Numbered from the stretch's first letter, positions 24,559-33,458 are shown. The stretch: 64,000 nt of DNA from Rhizobium sp. P32RR-XVIII (GCF_012641395.1 NZ_JABAIH010000011.1:62001-126000); one strand, 5' to 3'. Notes: generated by a model not told the origin, from the sequence alone. Made by a program: numbers and translations.

Positions 24559-25680
24559 TCAGAAGGACGCCGGGCGCGGCACCGGCACCGGCACGTTGGC
24601 GATATCGCCGATTTCGTCTGCTTTCGCCACCTTGCTCGGAGGAGCATCCTGGCCGGGAATCAGGCCGGCATAGACGAAACTCGGTTCGTGGTCCCGCTCC
24701 TGAATATAGGGCGACAGGACCTTCATGCGGCCGACTTCGTCGCGGGTTTCGCTGCGCACCTTGGCGCCCTTGGTGCTGCAGATGTCCGCAGTCATGTCGG
24801 CGACCTGATCCTGCCCAGGCCCATAAGGCTTCAGCGAACTGAGCGTGTCGTTGCTCGTCGCGGCGGTGGTGAAGCCCTTCTGCAGAAGATCGGCGGAATC
24901 GTCGGCGCGGGCGGCAAGACTGTCGGTACCGAGCACGACGGAGATGAGCGTGCGACCGTTACGGGTGGCCGAGCTCACCTGATTGAAGCCGGAGGCGCAG
25001 ATGAAGCCGGTCTTCATGCCGTCGGCGCCGGCGAAACGGCCGATCAGCACGTTAATGGCGGGAATGTTCTGCTTACCGGTGGTGATACCTTCGACCGAAA
25101 AGTAACCGGCATATTCCGGGAAGTCGCGCCGCAGAGCCACGGCGAGGACCGCAAGGTCACGGGCCGTCGTGTACTGGCCCTTGCCCGGCAATCCGTTCGG
25201 ATTGATGAAATGCGAATCCGTCATGCCGAGCTTTTTGGCCTCGGCATTCATGCGCATCACGAAGGCTTCCTGCGTACCGCCGACTGCTTCGGCGACCGCG
25301 ACCGCGATGTCATTCGCCGACTTGACAATCAGGATCTTGATGGCGCTGTCGAGCGTGAGCTTCTGGCCGGGCTTGAAATACATCTTTGCCGGCGGCTGGG
25401 AGGCGGCGCGCTTGCTCATGACGATCGGCGTGTCAAAGCTGATCTGGCCGGAGCGTACCGCCTCGAAGGTGGTATAGATCGTCAGAAGCTTGGTGAGCGA
25501 GGCCGGATACCACTTGGTGAACGCCTCCTCATGCTCCAACACGCGGCCGCTTTGGACATCGACGAGAATATGCGGGTTGGCCTGCGCCAGCGGGGCGGAA
25601 GACAAAAATGCGGCGGTAACGGCAGCTGCGAATGAAAGCGGCCGCAAAGCGGCAAACAAATTGTTCTGGCGCGTCGACAC
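24559..25680 (-). CDS. D-alanyl-D-alanine carboxypeptidase (class A, DacF/DacC-like)
   Basis: Periplasmic penicillin-binding protein (373 residues) that trims the terminal D-Ala from peptidoglycan stem peptides. A signal peptide spans about residues 1-34. The three active-site motifs are complete: SLTK (61-64), SAN (121-123) and KTG (223-225). The C-terminal part after about residue 270 is shorter and less regular than the PBP5 membrane-anchoring domain, with no clear amphipathic anchor. It is transcribed towards the CobW gene with 8 bases between them and divergently from the M20 gene. Confidence 0.93.
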   Translation of the reverse strand: MSTRQNNLFAALRPLSFAAAVTAAFLSSAPLAQANPHILVDVQSGRVLEHEEAFTKWYPASLTKLLTIYTTFEAVRSGQISFDTPIVMSKRAASQPPAKMYFKPGQKLTLDSAIKILIVKSANDIAVAVAEAVGGTQEAFVMRMNAEAKKLGMTDSHFINPNGLPGKGQYTTARDLAVLAVALRRDFPEYAGYFSVEGITTGKQNIPAINVLIGRFAGADGMKTGFICASGFNQVSSATRNGRTLISVVLGTDSLAARADDSADLLQKGFTTAATSNDTLSSLKPYGPGQDQVADMTADICSTKGAKVRSETRDEVGRMKVLSPYIQERDHEPSFVYAGLIPGQDAPPSKVAKADEIGDIANVPVPVPRPASF

Positions 25681-25830
25681 GGTTAGTCCTTAAGATGTCC
25701 GGAAATTTCGAAACCTCACCTATTTAGCCTATATGGCCATGACATGGCAAAGGCCATTGAATAAGTTCTTTCTGCGGCATTCGCATCGCGCCCGCCGCCA
25801 ACCATCCGATCTCGTCACAGGAAATCATGC

Positions 25831-26994
25831 ATGCCGATTTTGAACAGAGCCGCTGAATTACAAGACGAAGTGAGCGAGTGGCGCCGCTATATTCACGCCC
25901 GGCCGGAGCTTCTTTACGCGGTCGAGAACACGGCGGCGTTCGTTGCCGCGAAGCTTCAGGAGTTCGGCGTTGACGAAATTGTGACCGGCATCGGGCGCAC
26001 CGGTGTCGTCGGCCTGATCAAGGGCAAGGGCGAAGGCAGCCGGACGATCGGCCTGCGCGCCGACATGGACGCCCTGCCCCTGACTGAGATTACCGGCAAG
26101 CCCTGGGCATCGATCACTCCCGGCAAGATGCATGCTTGCGGCCACGACGGGCACACCGCGATGCTGCTCGGCGCTGCCAAATATCTCGCGGAGACGCGCA
26201 ACTTCAACGGCGATGTTGCGGTCATCTTCCAGCCGGCCGAAGAAGGCGGCGGCGGCGGTAACCTGATGGTTCAGGACGGCATGATGGAGCGCTTCAACAT
26301 CCATGAAGTCTACGGCATGCATAATCTTCCCGGGCTGCCCGTCGGGCATTTCGCCATCCGCAAGGGTCCGATCATGGCGGCAACCGACGAGTTCACGGTC
26401 ACGATCAAGGGCCGCGGCGGCCATGCCGCCCAGCCTCACCGGACGATCGACCCGATCGCAATTGGCGCTCAGATCGTCACCAACCTGCAGATGATCGCCT
26501 CCCGCAGCGCCGATCCCCTGCGCTCCGTCGTCGTCTCGGTCACGAAGTTCAATTCCGGGTTTGCCCACAACGTCATTCCAAACGACGCGGTGATCGCCGG
26601 CACGATCCGCACGCTTGACGACGACGTCCGCGATCTGGCGGAAGCACGGCTGAAGCAGGTCATCAACGGCCTAGTGGCTGCGCATGGCGCGGAGGCCGAT
26701 ATCAATTTTCACCGCAACTACCCCGTTACAGTCAATCACGCGACCGAGACCGGCCACGCGATCGCCATCGCCACCGACATAGCAGGTGCGGCGAACGTCA
26801 ATCCGGAGATCGATCCGATGATGGGAGGCGAGGATTTTTCCTACATGCTGAACGCCCGCCCCGGCGCCTTCATCTTCATCGGCAACGGCGACACCGCGGG
26901 CCTCCACAACCCGGCCTACGATTTCAACGACGAAGTCATCGCCCACGGGATTTCCTACTGGGTCCGGTTGGCCGAACAGCGTCTGGGCGCTTGA
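25831..26994 (+). CDS. M20-family amidohydrolase (hippurate hydrolase-like)
   Basis: Zinc-dependent amidohydrolase of the M20D (HipO/AbgB/IAA-amino acid hydrolase) type, 387 residues, cytoplasmic. Metal and catalytic residues lie in HACGHDGH (101-108) and PAEEGGGG (Glu137, Glu138); the dimerisation domain contains RGGHAAQPH, and a late histidine is in MMGGEDFSYML. Substrates could be N-acyl amino acids, hippurate or indole-acetyl amino acids; the sequence does not decide. It stands alone, followed by its own terminator and then the tRNA-Arg gene. Confidence 0.88.
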   Translation: MPILNRAAELQDEVSEWRRYIHARPELLYAVENTAAFVAAKLQEFGVDEIVTGIGRTGVVGLIKGKGEGSRTIGLRADMDALPLTEITGKPWASITPGKMHACGHDGHTAMLLGAAKYLAETRNFNGDVAVIFQPAEEGGGGGNLMVQDGMMERFNIHEVYGMHNLPGLPVGHFAIRKGPIMAATDEFTVTIKGRGGHAAQPHRTIDPIAIGAQIVTNLQMIASRSADPLRSVVVSVTKFNSGFAHNVIPNDAVIAGTIRTLDDDVRDLAEARLKQVINGLVAAHGAEADINFHRNYPVTVNHATETGHAIAIATDIAGAANVNPEIDPMMGGEDFSYMLNARPGAFIFIGNGDTAGLHNPAYDFNDEVIAHGISYWVRLAEQRLGA

Positions 26995-27016
26995 ATTCAT
27001 AGCTGTGGGGACTTCA

Positions 27017-27047
27017 AAAAGGCTTGGCTTCGCGCCGAGCCTTTTGT
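27017..27047 (+). terminator. Intrinsic terminator after the M20 amidohydrolase
   Basis: AAAAGGCTTGGC (27017-27028) pairs with GCCGAGCCTTTT (27034-27045), one G-T wobble, five-base loop TTCGC, ending in a short T run. Confidence 0.75.
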
Positions 27048-27062
27048 ATGCATGGCATCAGT

Positions 27063-27139
27063 GGTCCCGTAGCTCAGCAGGATAGAGCATCAGATTCCTA
27101 ATCTGAGGGTCACGCGTTCGAATCGCGTCGGGATCACCA
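27063..27139 (+). tRNA. tRNA-Arg, anticodon CCT
   Basis: A complete cloverleaf of 77 bases with encoded CCA. The acceptor stem GGTCCCG pairs with CGGGATC, the anticodon arm is TCAGA-TTCCTAA-TCTGA with anticodon CCT (reads AGG), and the T loop is TTCGAAT. It follows the terminator of the M20 gene closely. No integrated element or duplicated tRNA 3' end was seen in the flanking sequence. Confidence 0.96.
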
Positions 27140-27176
27140 CTGTTCCTCCGGATAGATGCCGGATGCGGAGAGGTCG

Positions 27177-28727
27177 CTACTGCAGCGGCTTGCGCGGGCT
27201 CGCCGCGTGTTCCTTCACCACCTTGCCGGAACTACTGATTTCCTGAAGCAAGACGTCGTAGCCCCAAAGGTCGGCTAGATGCTGGAGCACCTGCTTGGTT
27301 TCGGTCTCCTGAAGGAACCAGCCATTCGCTACATTGTGGTGCAAAAGGAGGCGGCGATCGCCGGCGAGATCGACATCAACGATGTCTATGCCCGGATCGA
27401 TCCACCCGATGTCATATTCCCGGGAAAGCTGGCGGCGGATACGCCGGTAGCCGCGCTCGTCGTGAATCGCCGAGACCAAGATTCCCTCTTTTTGTTCCGG
27501 GTCGTCGTAAAGATGAAAAAGGCGTAGTTGGCGGATCAGGTTCGGGCTGAGATACTGGTTGATGAAACTCTCGTCCCGGTAATCGGCCCAGATCTCGCGG
27601 AGCACGGACATGGCGTCACCCCGCCCGGCGATGTCCGGAAACCACGCCTTGTCCTCTTCGGTCGGCGTTGTCACGATCCGCTCAATATCCTGCATCATCG
27701 CAAAGCCTAAGGCATAGGGATTGAAGCCGGAGAAACGGCGGTCGTCGTAGTTCGGCTGGAACACCACATTGGCATGCGACTTCAGAAACTCGAGGTAGTT
27801 TCCGTCGCTGATCTGGCCACGTTCGTGAAGCCTGTTCATGATCCGATAGTGGACGTAGGTGGCCGTCCCCTCGTTCATCACCTTGGTCTGCCGCTGCGGA
27901 TGGAAATATTGCGCGACATGGCGGACGATGCGTAGAATCTCGCGCTGCCATGGCTGCAGCCGAGGTGCTGATTTCTCAAGGAAATACAGGATATTATCCT
28001 GCGGAAGACCAAGAGCGGCGCGACGCTTCTCCAGGCCGGCATCGGCTGCCGTTCGCGTCTTGCTGACGGGCACGGTGCGCCAAAGATCATTGAAGATCTG
28101 CTCTTCATGGGCGCGACGTTCCTGCTGCCGCCGTTCCTCCTCACGGAGGTCGAGCTTCATTTTGCCGGCGTACCGATGCACGCCATGCGACATGAGCGCG
28201 TGCGCGGCGTCGAGCGTGCGCTCCACGGCAACCTCGCCGTAGCGTTCCTCGCAGTGAGCGATGTAGCCCTTGGCGAAATCGAGGTAGTCGAGAATTCCCT
28301 CGGCGTCCGTCCACAACTTGAAGAGATAATTGTTCTTGAAAAAATGATTGTGCCCGAAAGCGGCGTGCGCGATCACCAATGTCTGCATCGTCGCCGAGTT
28401 TTCCTCCATCAGGTAGGAGATGCAGGGCGAGCTGTTGATGACGATCTCGTAGGCAAGGTCGCGCATGCCGCGGCGATAAAAAGCTTCATGGTGAGCGAAA
28501 TGCTTGCCGAACGACCAGTGCCGGTAAAACAGCGGCATGCCGGCAGACGAATAGGCGTCGAGCATCTGCTCCGACGTGATGACCTCGACCTGATTGGGAT
28601 AAACGTCGAGGCCGAGTTCGCCGAGCGCGATGTCCTCGCACGCGTCGTAGATTCGCTGCAGCGTCGTAAAGTCCCAGTCAGCACCGTGAAACAGCAATCG
28701 CTCCTTGGACATCGCGGTTGTCGTCAT
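27177..28727 (-). CDS. spoVR: SpoVR family protein
   Basis: SpoVR/YcgB family, 516 residues, soluble and of unknown biochemical function. In Bacillus it affects spore cortex formation; in proteobacteria it is part of a stress-induced operon with yeaG and yeaH. Family landmarks include YRHWSFGKHF, the SPCISYLMEENSATMQ segment, AHAAFGHNHFFKNN, and FHPQRQTKVMNEGTATYVHY. The start overlaps the yeaH stop by four bases. Upstream frame extension to 28925 is inside yeaH and was not used. It is last in the prkA-yeaH-spoVR unit. Confidence 0.95.
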   Translation of the reverse strand: MTTTAMSKERLLFHGADWDFTTLQRIYDACEDIALGELGLDVYPNQVEVITSEQMLDAYSSAGMPLFYRHWSFGKHFAHHEAFYRRGMRDLAYEIVINSSPCISYLMEENSATMQTLVIAHAAFGHNHFFKNNYLFKLWTDAEGILDYLDFAKGYIAHCEERYGEVAVERTLDAAHALMSHGVHRYAGKMKLDLREEERRQQERRAHEEQIFNDLWRTVPVSKTRTAADAGLEKRRAALGLPQDNILYFLEKSAPRLQPWQREILRIVRHVAQYFHPQRQTKVMNEGTATYVHYRIMNRLHERGQISDGNYLEFLKSHANVVFQPNYDDRRFSGFNPYALGFAMMQDIERIVTTPTEEDKAWFPDIAGRGDAMSVLREIWADYRDESFINQYLSPNLIRQLRLFHLYDDPEQKEGILVSAIHDERGYRRIRRQLSREYDIGWIDPGIDIVDVDLAGDRRLLLHHNVANGWFLQETETKQVLQHLADLWGYDVLLQEISSSGKVVKEHAASPRKPLQ

Positions 28728-29998
28728 GGCGCCACCTTCTGTCCGTCGCGTTTCTGGAAGAGTTCGTGGAAGACCGGGAATATCTCGTTTCGACGGCATA
28801 CCTTGCGCATCGACAACGGCAGAAGCTCGGACCGTATCTCTTCGTAGAGCATCCACAGCGGTGAGCGTGACACCGAGGAATCGCTGTCTTCGTCGCCGAC
28901 CTCTATATAGGCGAAATACTGGCACAGCGGCAGAATCTCATGGCGCAGCAGCTGTCCCGTCCTTGTCCCATCCGAATAGGAATTGTCGCCATCCGAAGCC
29001 TGGGCGGCATAGATGTTCCACTCGGCCGGGTCGAAGCGCGCCGCCACGATCGCGCGCATGGCCGCAAGCGCGCTGGAGACAAGCGTGCCACCGGTCGCCG
29101 GGCCATAGAAGAAGGTTTCCTCATCGACCTCTTCGGCTCTGTCCGTGTGACGGATGAAGACAATCTCCACCTTCTTGTAGCGCTGCGAGAGGAAGAGGTA
29201 GAGGAGAAGATAGAACCGCTTCGCCAGGTCCTTCATATGCTCAGACATCGAGGCGGAGACATCCATCAGGCAGAACATGACGGCCTTTGCCACCGGCTTC
29301 GGTTCGCTCTCGAAGCGGCGATAGCGCACATCAAGTGGATCGATATAAGGAATGCGCCGGCTTTTTTCCGTCAGCGACTTGAGCTCAGCCTCGAGCGCCA
29401 CACGCTTTTCATCGTCCTCGCATTCGTCGATCTGGCGCCGCAGCGCCTCGATTTCTGCGATGCGCGGGCGACGAAGTGCAATGCGCCGCATCATCGCCAG
29501 CCGCGTTGTACGCCCGACAGCGATATTGGCAGGCGATCCGGAAACGGAGTAGCCGGCCCGAACAGGACTTTCCTCTTCGGTTTCGGTCAGCCGCCGTTTT
29601 GCTAGATCGGGCAGTTCCAGATCATCGAGAAAGACGTCGAGAAATTCTTCGCGCGTCAGGACGAAACGGAAACTGTCCTCACCGTCACCCTCGCCCGCTT
29701 CTTTCGGTCTTCCGCCGCTCCTGCCAGGTGGCCTTGGAATGATGTCGCCCTCGACGAAGGCCCGGTTTCCCGGCAGAATTTGATCGCTGATTCCGCCTTC
29801 ACCCCTGCGGAAGCTCGGCTCTCCCAAGCCGTCAATCGGCAGGCTGACCTCACCACCGTCGAGCACATCTCGAATATTACGGCTTTGCAGAGAACGCTTT
29901 ACCGCCAGCTGCACGGCACTTTTCGCGCGCCGAAGAAACCGTTGACGATTTTCTAAGCTTTTACCGCGCGGATTCAGCCGGCGGTCGACAATGTGCAT
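28724..29998 (-). CDS. yeaH: YeaH/YhbH (DUF444) VWA-like protein
   Basis: DUF444 protein, 424 residues, with a von Willebrand A-type C-terminal half containing the MIDAS-like DVSAS (MDVSASMSEHMK). The N-terminal part is basic and glycine/proline-rich (GRSGGRPK, about residues 60-105). Members are always found beside PrkA and SpoVR; the probable role is adaptor or scaffold for the PrkA AAA+ protein, by analogy with other AAA+/VWA pairs such as CobS/CobT in this same window. It lies 18 bases after prkA and overlaps spoVR. Confidence 0.92.
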   Translation of the reverse strand: MHIVDRRLNPRGKSLENRQRFLRRAKSAVQLAVKRSLQSRNIRDVLDGGEVSLPIDGLGEPSFRRGEGGISDQILPGNRAFVEGDIIPRPPGRSGGRPKEAGEGDGEDSFRFVLTREEFLDVFLDDLELPDLAKRRLTETEEESPVRAGYSVSGSPANIAVGRTTRLAMMRRIALRRPRIAEIEALRRQIDECEDDEKRVALEAELKSLTEKSRRIPYIDPLDVRYRRFESEPKPVAKAVMFCLMDVSASMSEHMKDLAKRFYLLLYLFLSQRYKKVEIVFIRHTDRAEEVDEETFFYGPATGGTLVSSALAAMRAIVAARFDPAEWNIYAAQASDGDNSYSDGTRTGQLLRHEILPLCQYFAYIEVGDEDSDSSVSRSPLWMLYEEIRSELLPLSMRKVCRRNEIFPVFHELFQKRDGQKVAP

Positions 29999-30016
29999 GA
30001 TGGCTCCCGCTGAGCA

Positions 30017-31960
30017 TTAACTTGCCTGCTTAACGCGCATGTACCATTCCACGAGGCGCCGAACCTGTCGTTCGGTGTACCCGCGCGCGGTCATGCGAGA
30101 AACGAATTCACTGTGCTTCTTCTCGGTATCACCGTCCTTCTTGGTGCCGAAGGAAATGACCGGCAGCAGGTCCTCGACCTGCGAGAACATGCGCTTCTCG
30201 ATCACTTCCCTGATCTTTTCATAGCTCGTCCAAGACGGGTTTTTCCCGTTGTTGTTTGCCCGCGATCTCAGGCAGAACTTGACGATCTCGTTGCGAAAAT
30301 CCTTCGGGTTGGCGATACCCGCCGGCTTTTCAATCTTCGTCAGCTCCTGATTAAGGAGTTCCCGATCAAGCAGCTGGCCGGTGTCCGGATCCTTGAAATC
30401 CACATCCTCGATCCAGGCATCGGCGTAGTCCACGTAGCGGTCAAAAAGATTCTGACCGTAATCCGCATAGGATTCCAGATAGGCTTTCTGAATTTCGTTG
30501 CCGATGAACTCCGCATACCGCGGCGCAAGATCGGCCTTGATGAACTCTATGTAGCGTTTCTCGGTTTCGTCGTGAAACTGCTCGCGGCGGATAGCCTGCT
30601 CCAGAACGTACATCAGGTGAACCGGATCCGCTCCGACCTCGCTCGTGTGATGATTGAAGGTCGAAGCAAGCACTTTGAAGGAGAAACGTGTCGATATTCC
30701 GTCCATTCCCTCATCGACACCTGCCGCATCCCTGTATTCTTGAACACTACGGGCTCGCGGATCGGTTTCCTTGAGGCTTTCGCCGTCATAGGCGCGCATC
30801 TTGGAGAAGAATGTCGAATTCTCGTGCTTGCGCAAGCGCGAAAGCACAGAGAAGCGTGCGAGCATTTCAAGCGTCCCCGGCGCGCAAGGAGCATCTGCGA
30901 GTTCCGATCCTTCGATCAGCTTCTCGTAGATCTTCTGCTCCTCGGCTACCCGCAGGCAATAGGGTACCTTGATGACGCAGATGCGGTCGATGAAGGCCTC
31001 GTTGTTCTTGTTCGCCTTGAACGTCTGCCATTCTGCCTCGTTCGAATGCGCGAGTACGATGCCCGAAAAGGGAATGGCGCCGATATTTTCGGTACCGATG
31101 TAATTTCCCTCCTGCGTCGCAGTCAGCAGCGGATGCAGCATCTTGATCGGCGCCTTGAACATCTCGACGAATTCGAGAAGGCCTTGGTTGGCGCGGTTGA
31201 GCGCGCCAGAATAGCTATAGGCGTCGGGATCATTCTGCGAATAGCTCTCCAGCTTGCGGATATCGACCTTGCCGGCGAGGGAAGAAATGTCCTGATTGTT
31301 CTCATCGCCCGGCTCGGTCTTGGCGATCGCGATCTGGCGCAGCCGCGAAGGCTGCATTCTGACGACGCGGAAACGGGAGATGTCGCCGCCGAACTCGTCC
31401 AGCCGCTTCACGCACCAGGGACTCATGAGACCCGTCAGCCGGCGCGTCGGGATGCCATATTTTTCGAGAAGCAGTGGGCCTACTGCGACAGGGTCAAAGA
31501 GGCTGAGCGGATTTTCGAAAACCGGGCTGATCTCGTCACCAGCCTTCAGCAGGTAAATCGGATGGACCTCCATCAGCTGCTTCAACCGCTCGGCGAGGGA
31601 CGACTTGCCGCCCCCGACCGGACCAAGCAGGTAGAGGATCTGCTTGCGCTCTTCGAGCCCCTGTGCGGCATGGGTAAAGAAGGAAACGATCCGCTCGATC
31701 GTCTCTTCCATTCCGTAAAAGCCGGTGAAGGAGGGGTAAGTCCGAATAGTTCTATTCATGAAGATCCGGCCGAGGCGCGGATCCTTGGCGGTGTCCAGCA
31801 TCTGCGGCTCGCCGATCGCAGCGAGCAGGCGCTCCGTCGCGTTCGCATAGGCGAGCGGCTCCTGTTTGCAGAGCTCCAGGTAATCTGTAATGGACATTTC
31901 AGTTTCGCGACGCGCTTCGTAGCTACGCGCAAACGCATCGAACACGGATTCATTCAGCAT
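30017..31960 (-). CDS. prkA: PrkA-type AAA+ ATPase / serine kinase family protein (YeaG)
   Basis: A 647-residue PrkA/YeaG protein. The N-terminal AAA+ domain has Walker A GPVGGGKS (113-120), and the C-terminal PrkA domain contains the kinase-like region. Relatives have been called serine kinases and, in Bacillus, an AAA+ protease; both assignments come from other species. GGAGG lies four bases before the ATG chosen; an in-frame ATG five codons upstream lacks such a site. It leads the operon with yeaH and spoVR. In enteric bacteria the cognate operon responds to nitrogen starvation and stationary phase; the leader here has a palindrome at 32038-32062 but no recognised sigma-54 site. Confidence 0.95.
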   Translation of the reverse strand: MLNESVFDAFARSYEARRETEMSITDYLELCKQEPLAYANATERLLAAIGEPQMLDTAKDPRLGRIFMNRTIRTYPSFTGFYGMEETIERIVSFFTHAAQGLEERKQILYLLGPVGGGKSSLAERLKQLMEVHPIYLLKAGDEISPVFENPLSLFDPVAVGPLLLEKYGIPTRRLTGLMSPWCVKRLDEFGGDISRFRVVRMQPSRLRQIAIAKTEPGDENNQDISSLAGKVDIRKLESYSQNDPDAYSYSGALNRANQGLLEFVEMFKAPIKMLHPLLTATQEGNYIGTENIGAIPFSGIVLAHSNEAEWQTFKANKNNEAFIDRICVIKVPYCLRVAEEQKIYEKLIEGSELADAPCAPGTLEMLARFSVLSRLRKHENSTFFSKMRAYDGESLKETDPRARSVQEYRDAAGVDEGMDGISTRFSFKVLASTFNHHTSEVGADPVHLMYVLEQAIRREQFHDETEKRYIEFIKADLAPRYAEFIGNEIQKAYLESYADYGQNLFDRYVDYADAWIEDVDFKDPDTGQLLDRELLNQELTKIEKPAGIANPKDFRNEIVKFCLRSRANNNGKNPSWTSYEKIREVIEKRMFSQVEDLLPVISFGTKKDGDTEKKHSEFVSRMTARGYTERQVRRLVEWYMRVKQAS

Positions 31961-32037
31961 GGGGCCTCCATTCAAGGTTTATGCCGCAGGCGCTCGAAAT
32001 TGCCGAACCAATAAATGGAAAACGACATTTCGTTGAG

Positions 32038-32062
32038 AATCAACACGTTTCGTGAATTGATT
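32038..32062. promoter_or_regulatory. Imperfect palindrome upstream of prkA
   Basis: AATCAACACG, three bases, then CGTGAATTGATT: inverted arms with a two-base insertion on the right, centred about 90 bases before the prkA ATG. It could be an operator for the stress operon or a chance structure. It resembles, but does not match, an FNR/FixK site, since the half sites are in the opposite order. Confidence 0.3.
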
Positions 32063-32384
32063 GGACACCTGTCCGCCATCTATGGCAAGGCACAAAAATG
32101 TGCATCCCGGGTCGTTTGGCTCCAATCAAAACTAACTATAGAATATCCTACTTTGCAAGGCGCTAATGCGATATCAGCACATTTCAGGACGTGACATGAG
32201 GCCGCAAAAGGCCTCTAATGCCGCTGCTGCTGATTCCCGTGCGCCGAAACTTGAACGATGCCGCACGCGCCGATGGAACGATGTCTGCAGATCAGACCAA
32301 GAAGCCGACTTAAGCATGCCGCGAGCGAACGTTGCTCTAGCGGATAGCTTTGCTGTCTGGCTCATAGTTCGAACTCCTAACTGA

Positions 32385-32422
32385 GCCACACGCCCGTCCG
32401 GAGCCTCCGGAGGGCGTGTGGC
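32385..32422 (-). terminator. Strong hairpin after the DUF992 gene
   Basis: GCCACACGCCC (32385-32395) pairs with GGGCGTGTGGC (32412-32422), with an inner CCGGA/TCCGG stem: about sixteen pairs in total. It lies just beyond the DUF992 stop codon. No T tract follows in the leftward direction, so it may be a terminator or an mRNA-protecting 3' structure. Confidence 0.55.
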
Positions 32423-32428
32423 CGCTTA

Positions 32429-32959
32429 TCAGGTCGGCGTGAGGGTCATCGACGCCCCGGCGGCAGCAACGTTGAGCCCGAACTGACCCGTGACGCTGAG
32501 AGGCTGGAGATGAATCGATCCAGTCGTACCACCGACGAGCACATTCGCCCCGACACCGGCACCGATTGTAGCTTCGGCCGCGGCGCCGACATAAAGGCCG
32601 GCAAGCGATCCGTGATGGTAGCCAGCGGTCGGCGCAAAGACCGCCCAGATAAGACGGCTGCGCGTCGTAAATCCGAGGTCCACGCCGAGTTTTCTTATGT
32701 CGCCACTATAATGGTCAGAAAACTCGTTATCGATGCTGGACGTAAAGACGCAATCGGCTTCCTTCGCCGAACCGAGGACATATCCAACGCCTCCACCGAC
32801 ATCGCAGGTCAGCAAACCGATCTTCACCCCGCCACGCACATCCGACTGCTGGGGCGGCGGTTGATACGTGCGAATCGCATCGGCTGCGAATGCAACTGTT
32901 GAACCGGCTTGGGCCAGTGCTGCCGTGGCGACCACCATCGCAATGATTTTTCTCATCAT
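32429..32959 (-). CDS. DUF992 exported protein
   Basis: DUF992 family, 176 residues, a group found mainly in Rhizobiales with no known activity. A signal peptide (about residues 1-25, ending AFAADA) precedes a compact glycine-rich beta domain with two conserved cysteines (GLLTCDVGGG and KEADCVF), likely a periplasmic disulfide. The YHHGSLAGLYVGAAAEATIGAGVGANVLVGG block is typical. AAGGAG lies just before the ATG. Divergently transcribed from the small peptide gene at 33294. Confidence 0.85.
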   Translation of the reverse strand: MMRKIIAMVVATAALAQAGSTVAFAADAIRTYQPPPQQSDVRGGVKIGLLTCDVGGGVGYVLGSAKEADCVFTSSIDNEFSDHYSGDIRKLGVDLGFTTRSRLIWAVFAPTAGYHHGSLAGLYVGAAAEATIGAGVGANVLVGGTTGSIHLQPLSVTGQFGLNVAAAGASMTLTPT

Positions 32960-33293
32960 CGTCTCCTTCTAAATTTGGCCAGATACGATTGAGCCCGGCC
33001 AACGAAGAACAACTCCGGCGCTATATAAACGTATGTCATCGAAGAATGATCCGAACTATCTTCCTGATTCCGTATCGTGGCGTCCGCACTTTTTTGCGAG
33101 CGGCCCATCCAGTGTTCACTGCAAACGGACTTTTAGAAGGCAGAGCCGGTCAGGCTGTTTTAATATCCGTCTCAAATAGTGAACGAGCTGCGCCAGCCTG
33201 TCACACGTAGCGGCATCGCGATCGCACCATAGAGTGCGATACTTGGAACTTTGAAATGAGTCCGGCGTTGAAGGCGAAACAGGAGGTCTCGCC
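32960..33293. other. Divergent regulatory region, no supported gene
   Basis: About 330 bases between DUF992 and the 54-residue peptide gene. It contains TATATA (a possible -10 for DUF992) and, at its right end, an exact EcfG-type promoter and an AGGAGG ribosome-binding site. A rightward frame (32989-33210) looks non-coding. Confidence 0.55.
33245..33269 (+). promoter_or_regulatory. EcfG (general stress sigma factor) promoter
   Basis: GGAAC, exactly 16 bases, CGTT: a full match to the EcfG/RpoE2 consensus of Alphaproteobacteria. It ends 24 bases before an ATG with an AGGAGG site between them, so position is right for a promoter. Regulation by the PhyR-NepR-EcfG stress cascade is inferred from the motif. 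Confidence 0.75.
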
Positions 33294-33458
33294 ATGCGCA
33301 TCAAGATGACCATACTGGTTGCAGCTTACGTCGCGATCAGCGTCGCGCTGCTTGCTATTGCTCATCAGTCATCCGGGCCTATTACAACCCAGAAGACCGA
33401 TCGTTCTGCGGGCGCCGCCTACCAATCAACGTTTCTTGTCGAACGCTTTGCCGGCTGA
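33294..33458 (+). CDS. 54-residue membrane or exported peptide under EcfG control
   Basis: A small protein of 54 residues with an N-terminal hydrophobic segment (about residues 5-23, TILVAAYVAISVALLAIA) and a polar tail ending LVERFAG. It is preceded by a consensus AGGAGG ribosome-binding site seven bases before the ATG and by an exact EcfG promoter, which argue that it is truly expressed. It could be a single-pass inner-membrane peptide or be cleaved and released. No family was recognised. Its stop is immediately followed by the stop codon of the convergent unknown gene. Likely role: envelope component of the general stress response. Confidence 0.7.
   Translation: MRIKMTILVAAYVAISVALLAIAHQSSGPITTQKTDRSAGAAYQSTFLVERFAG

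Larger units (their letters stand above)
31961..32428. other. prkA leader and DUF992 trailer, no supported gene
   Basis: About 470 bases between the prkA start and the DUF992 stop. It holds an imperfect palindrome (32038-32062), a second small inverted repeat AACGA/TCGTT (32021-32034) and the trailer hairpin at 32385-32422. A short rightward open frame (32166-32384) has no ribosome-binding site or recognisable domain and was not accepted. Confidence 0.5.

Noticed and set aside
27063..27139. tRNA-Arg as an integration site for a mobile element
   Set aside because: No integrase gene of phage or island type beside it, no duplicated tRNA 3' end and no change in gene character on either side.
30113..32014. 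A 633-codon rightward open frame opposite prkA
   Set aside because: It is the shadow of PrkA, which has intact Walker motifs and the expected operon context; the antisense product has no recognisable domain.
32166..32384. Possible 72-residue protein downstream of DUF992
   Set aside because: No ribosome-binding site and composition without globular features; ends inside the DUF992 trailer hairpin.
32989..33210. Possible 73-residue protein in the DUF992/peptide divergent region
   Set aside because: It would occupy the region that should hold the DUF992 promoter, lacks a ribosome-binding site and has no recognisable features.
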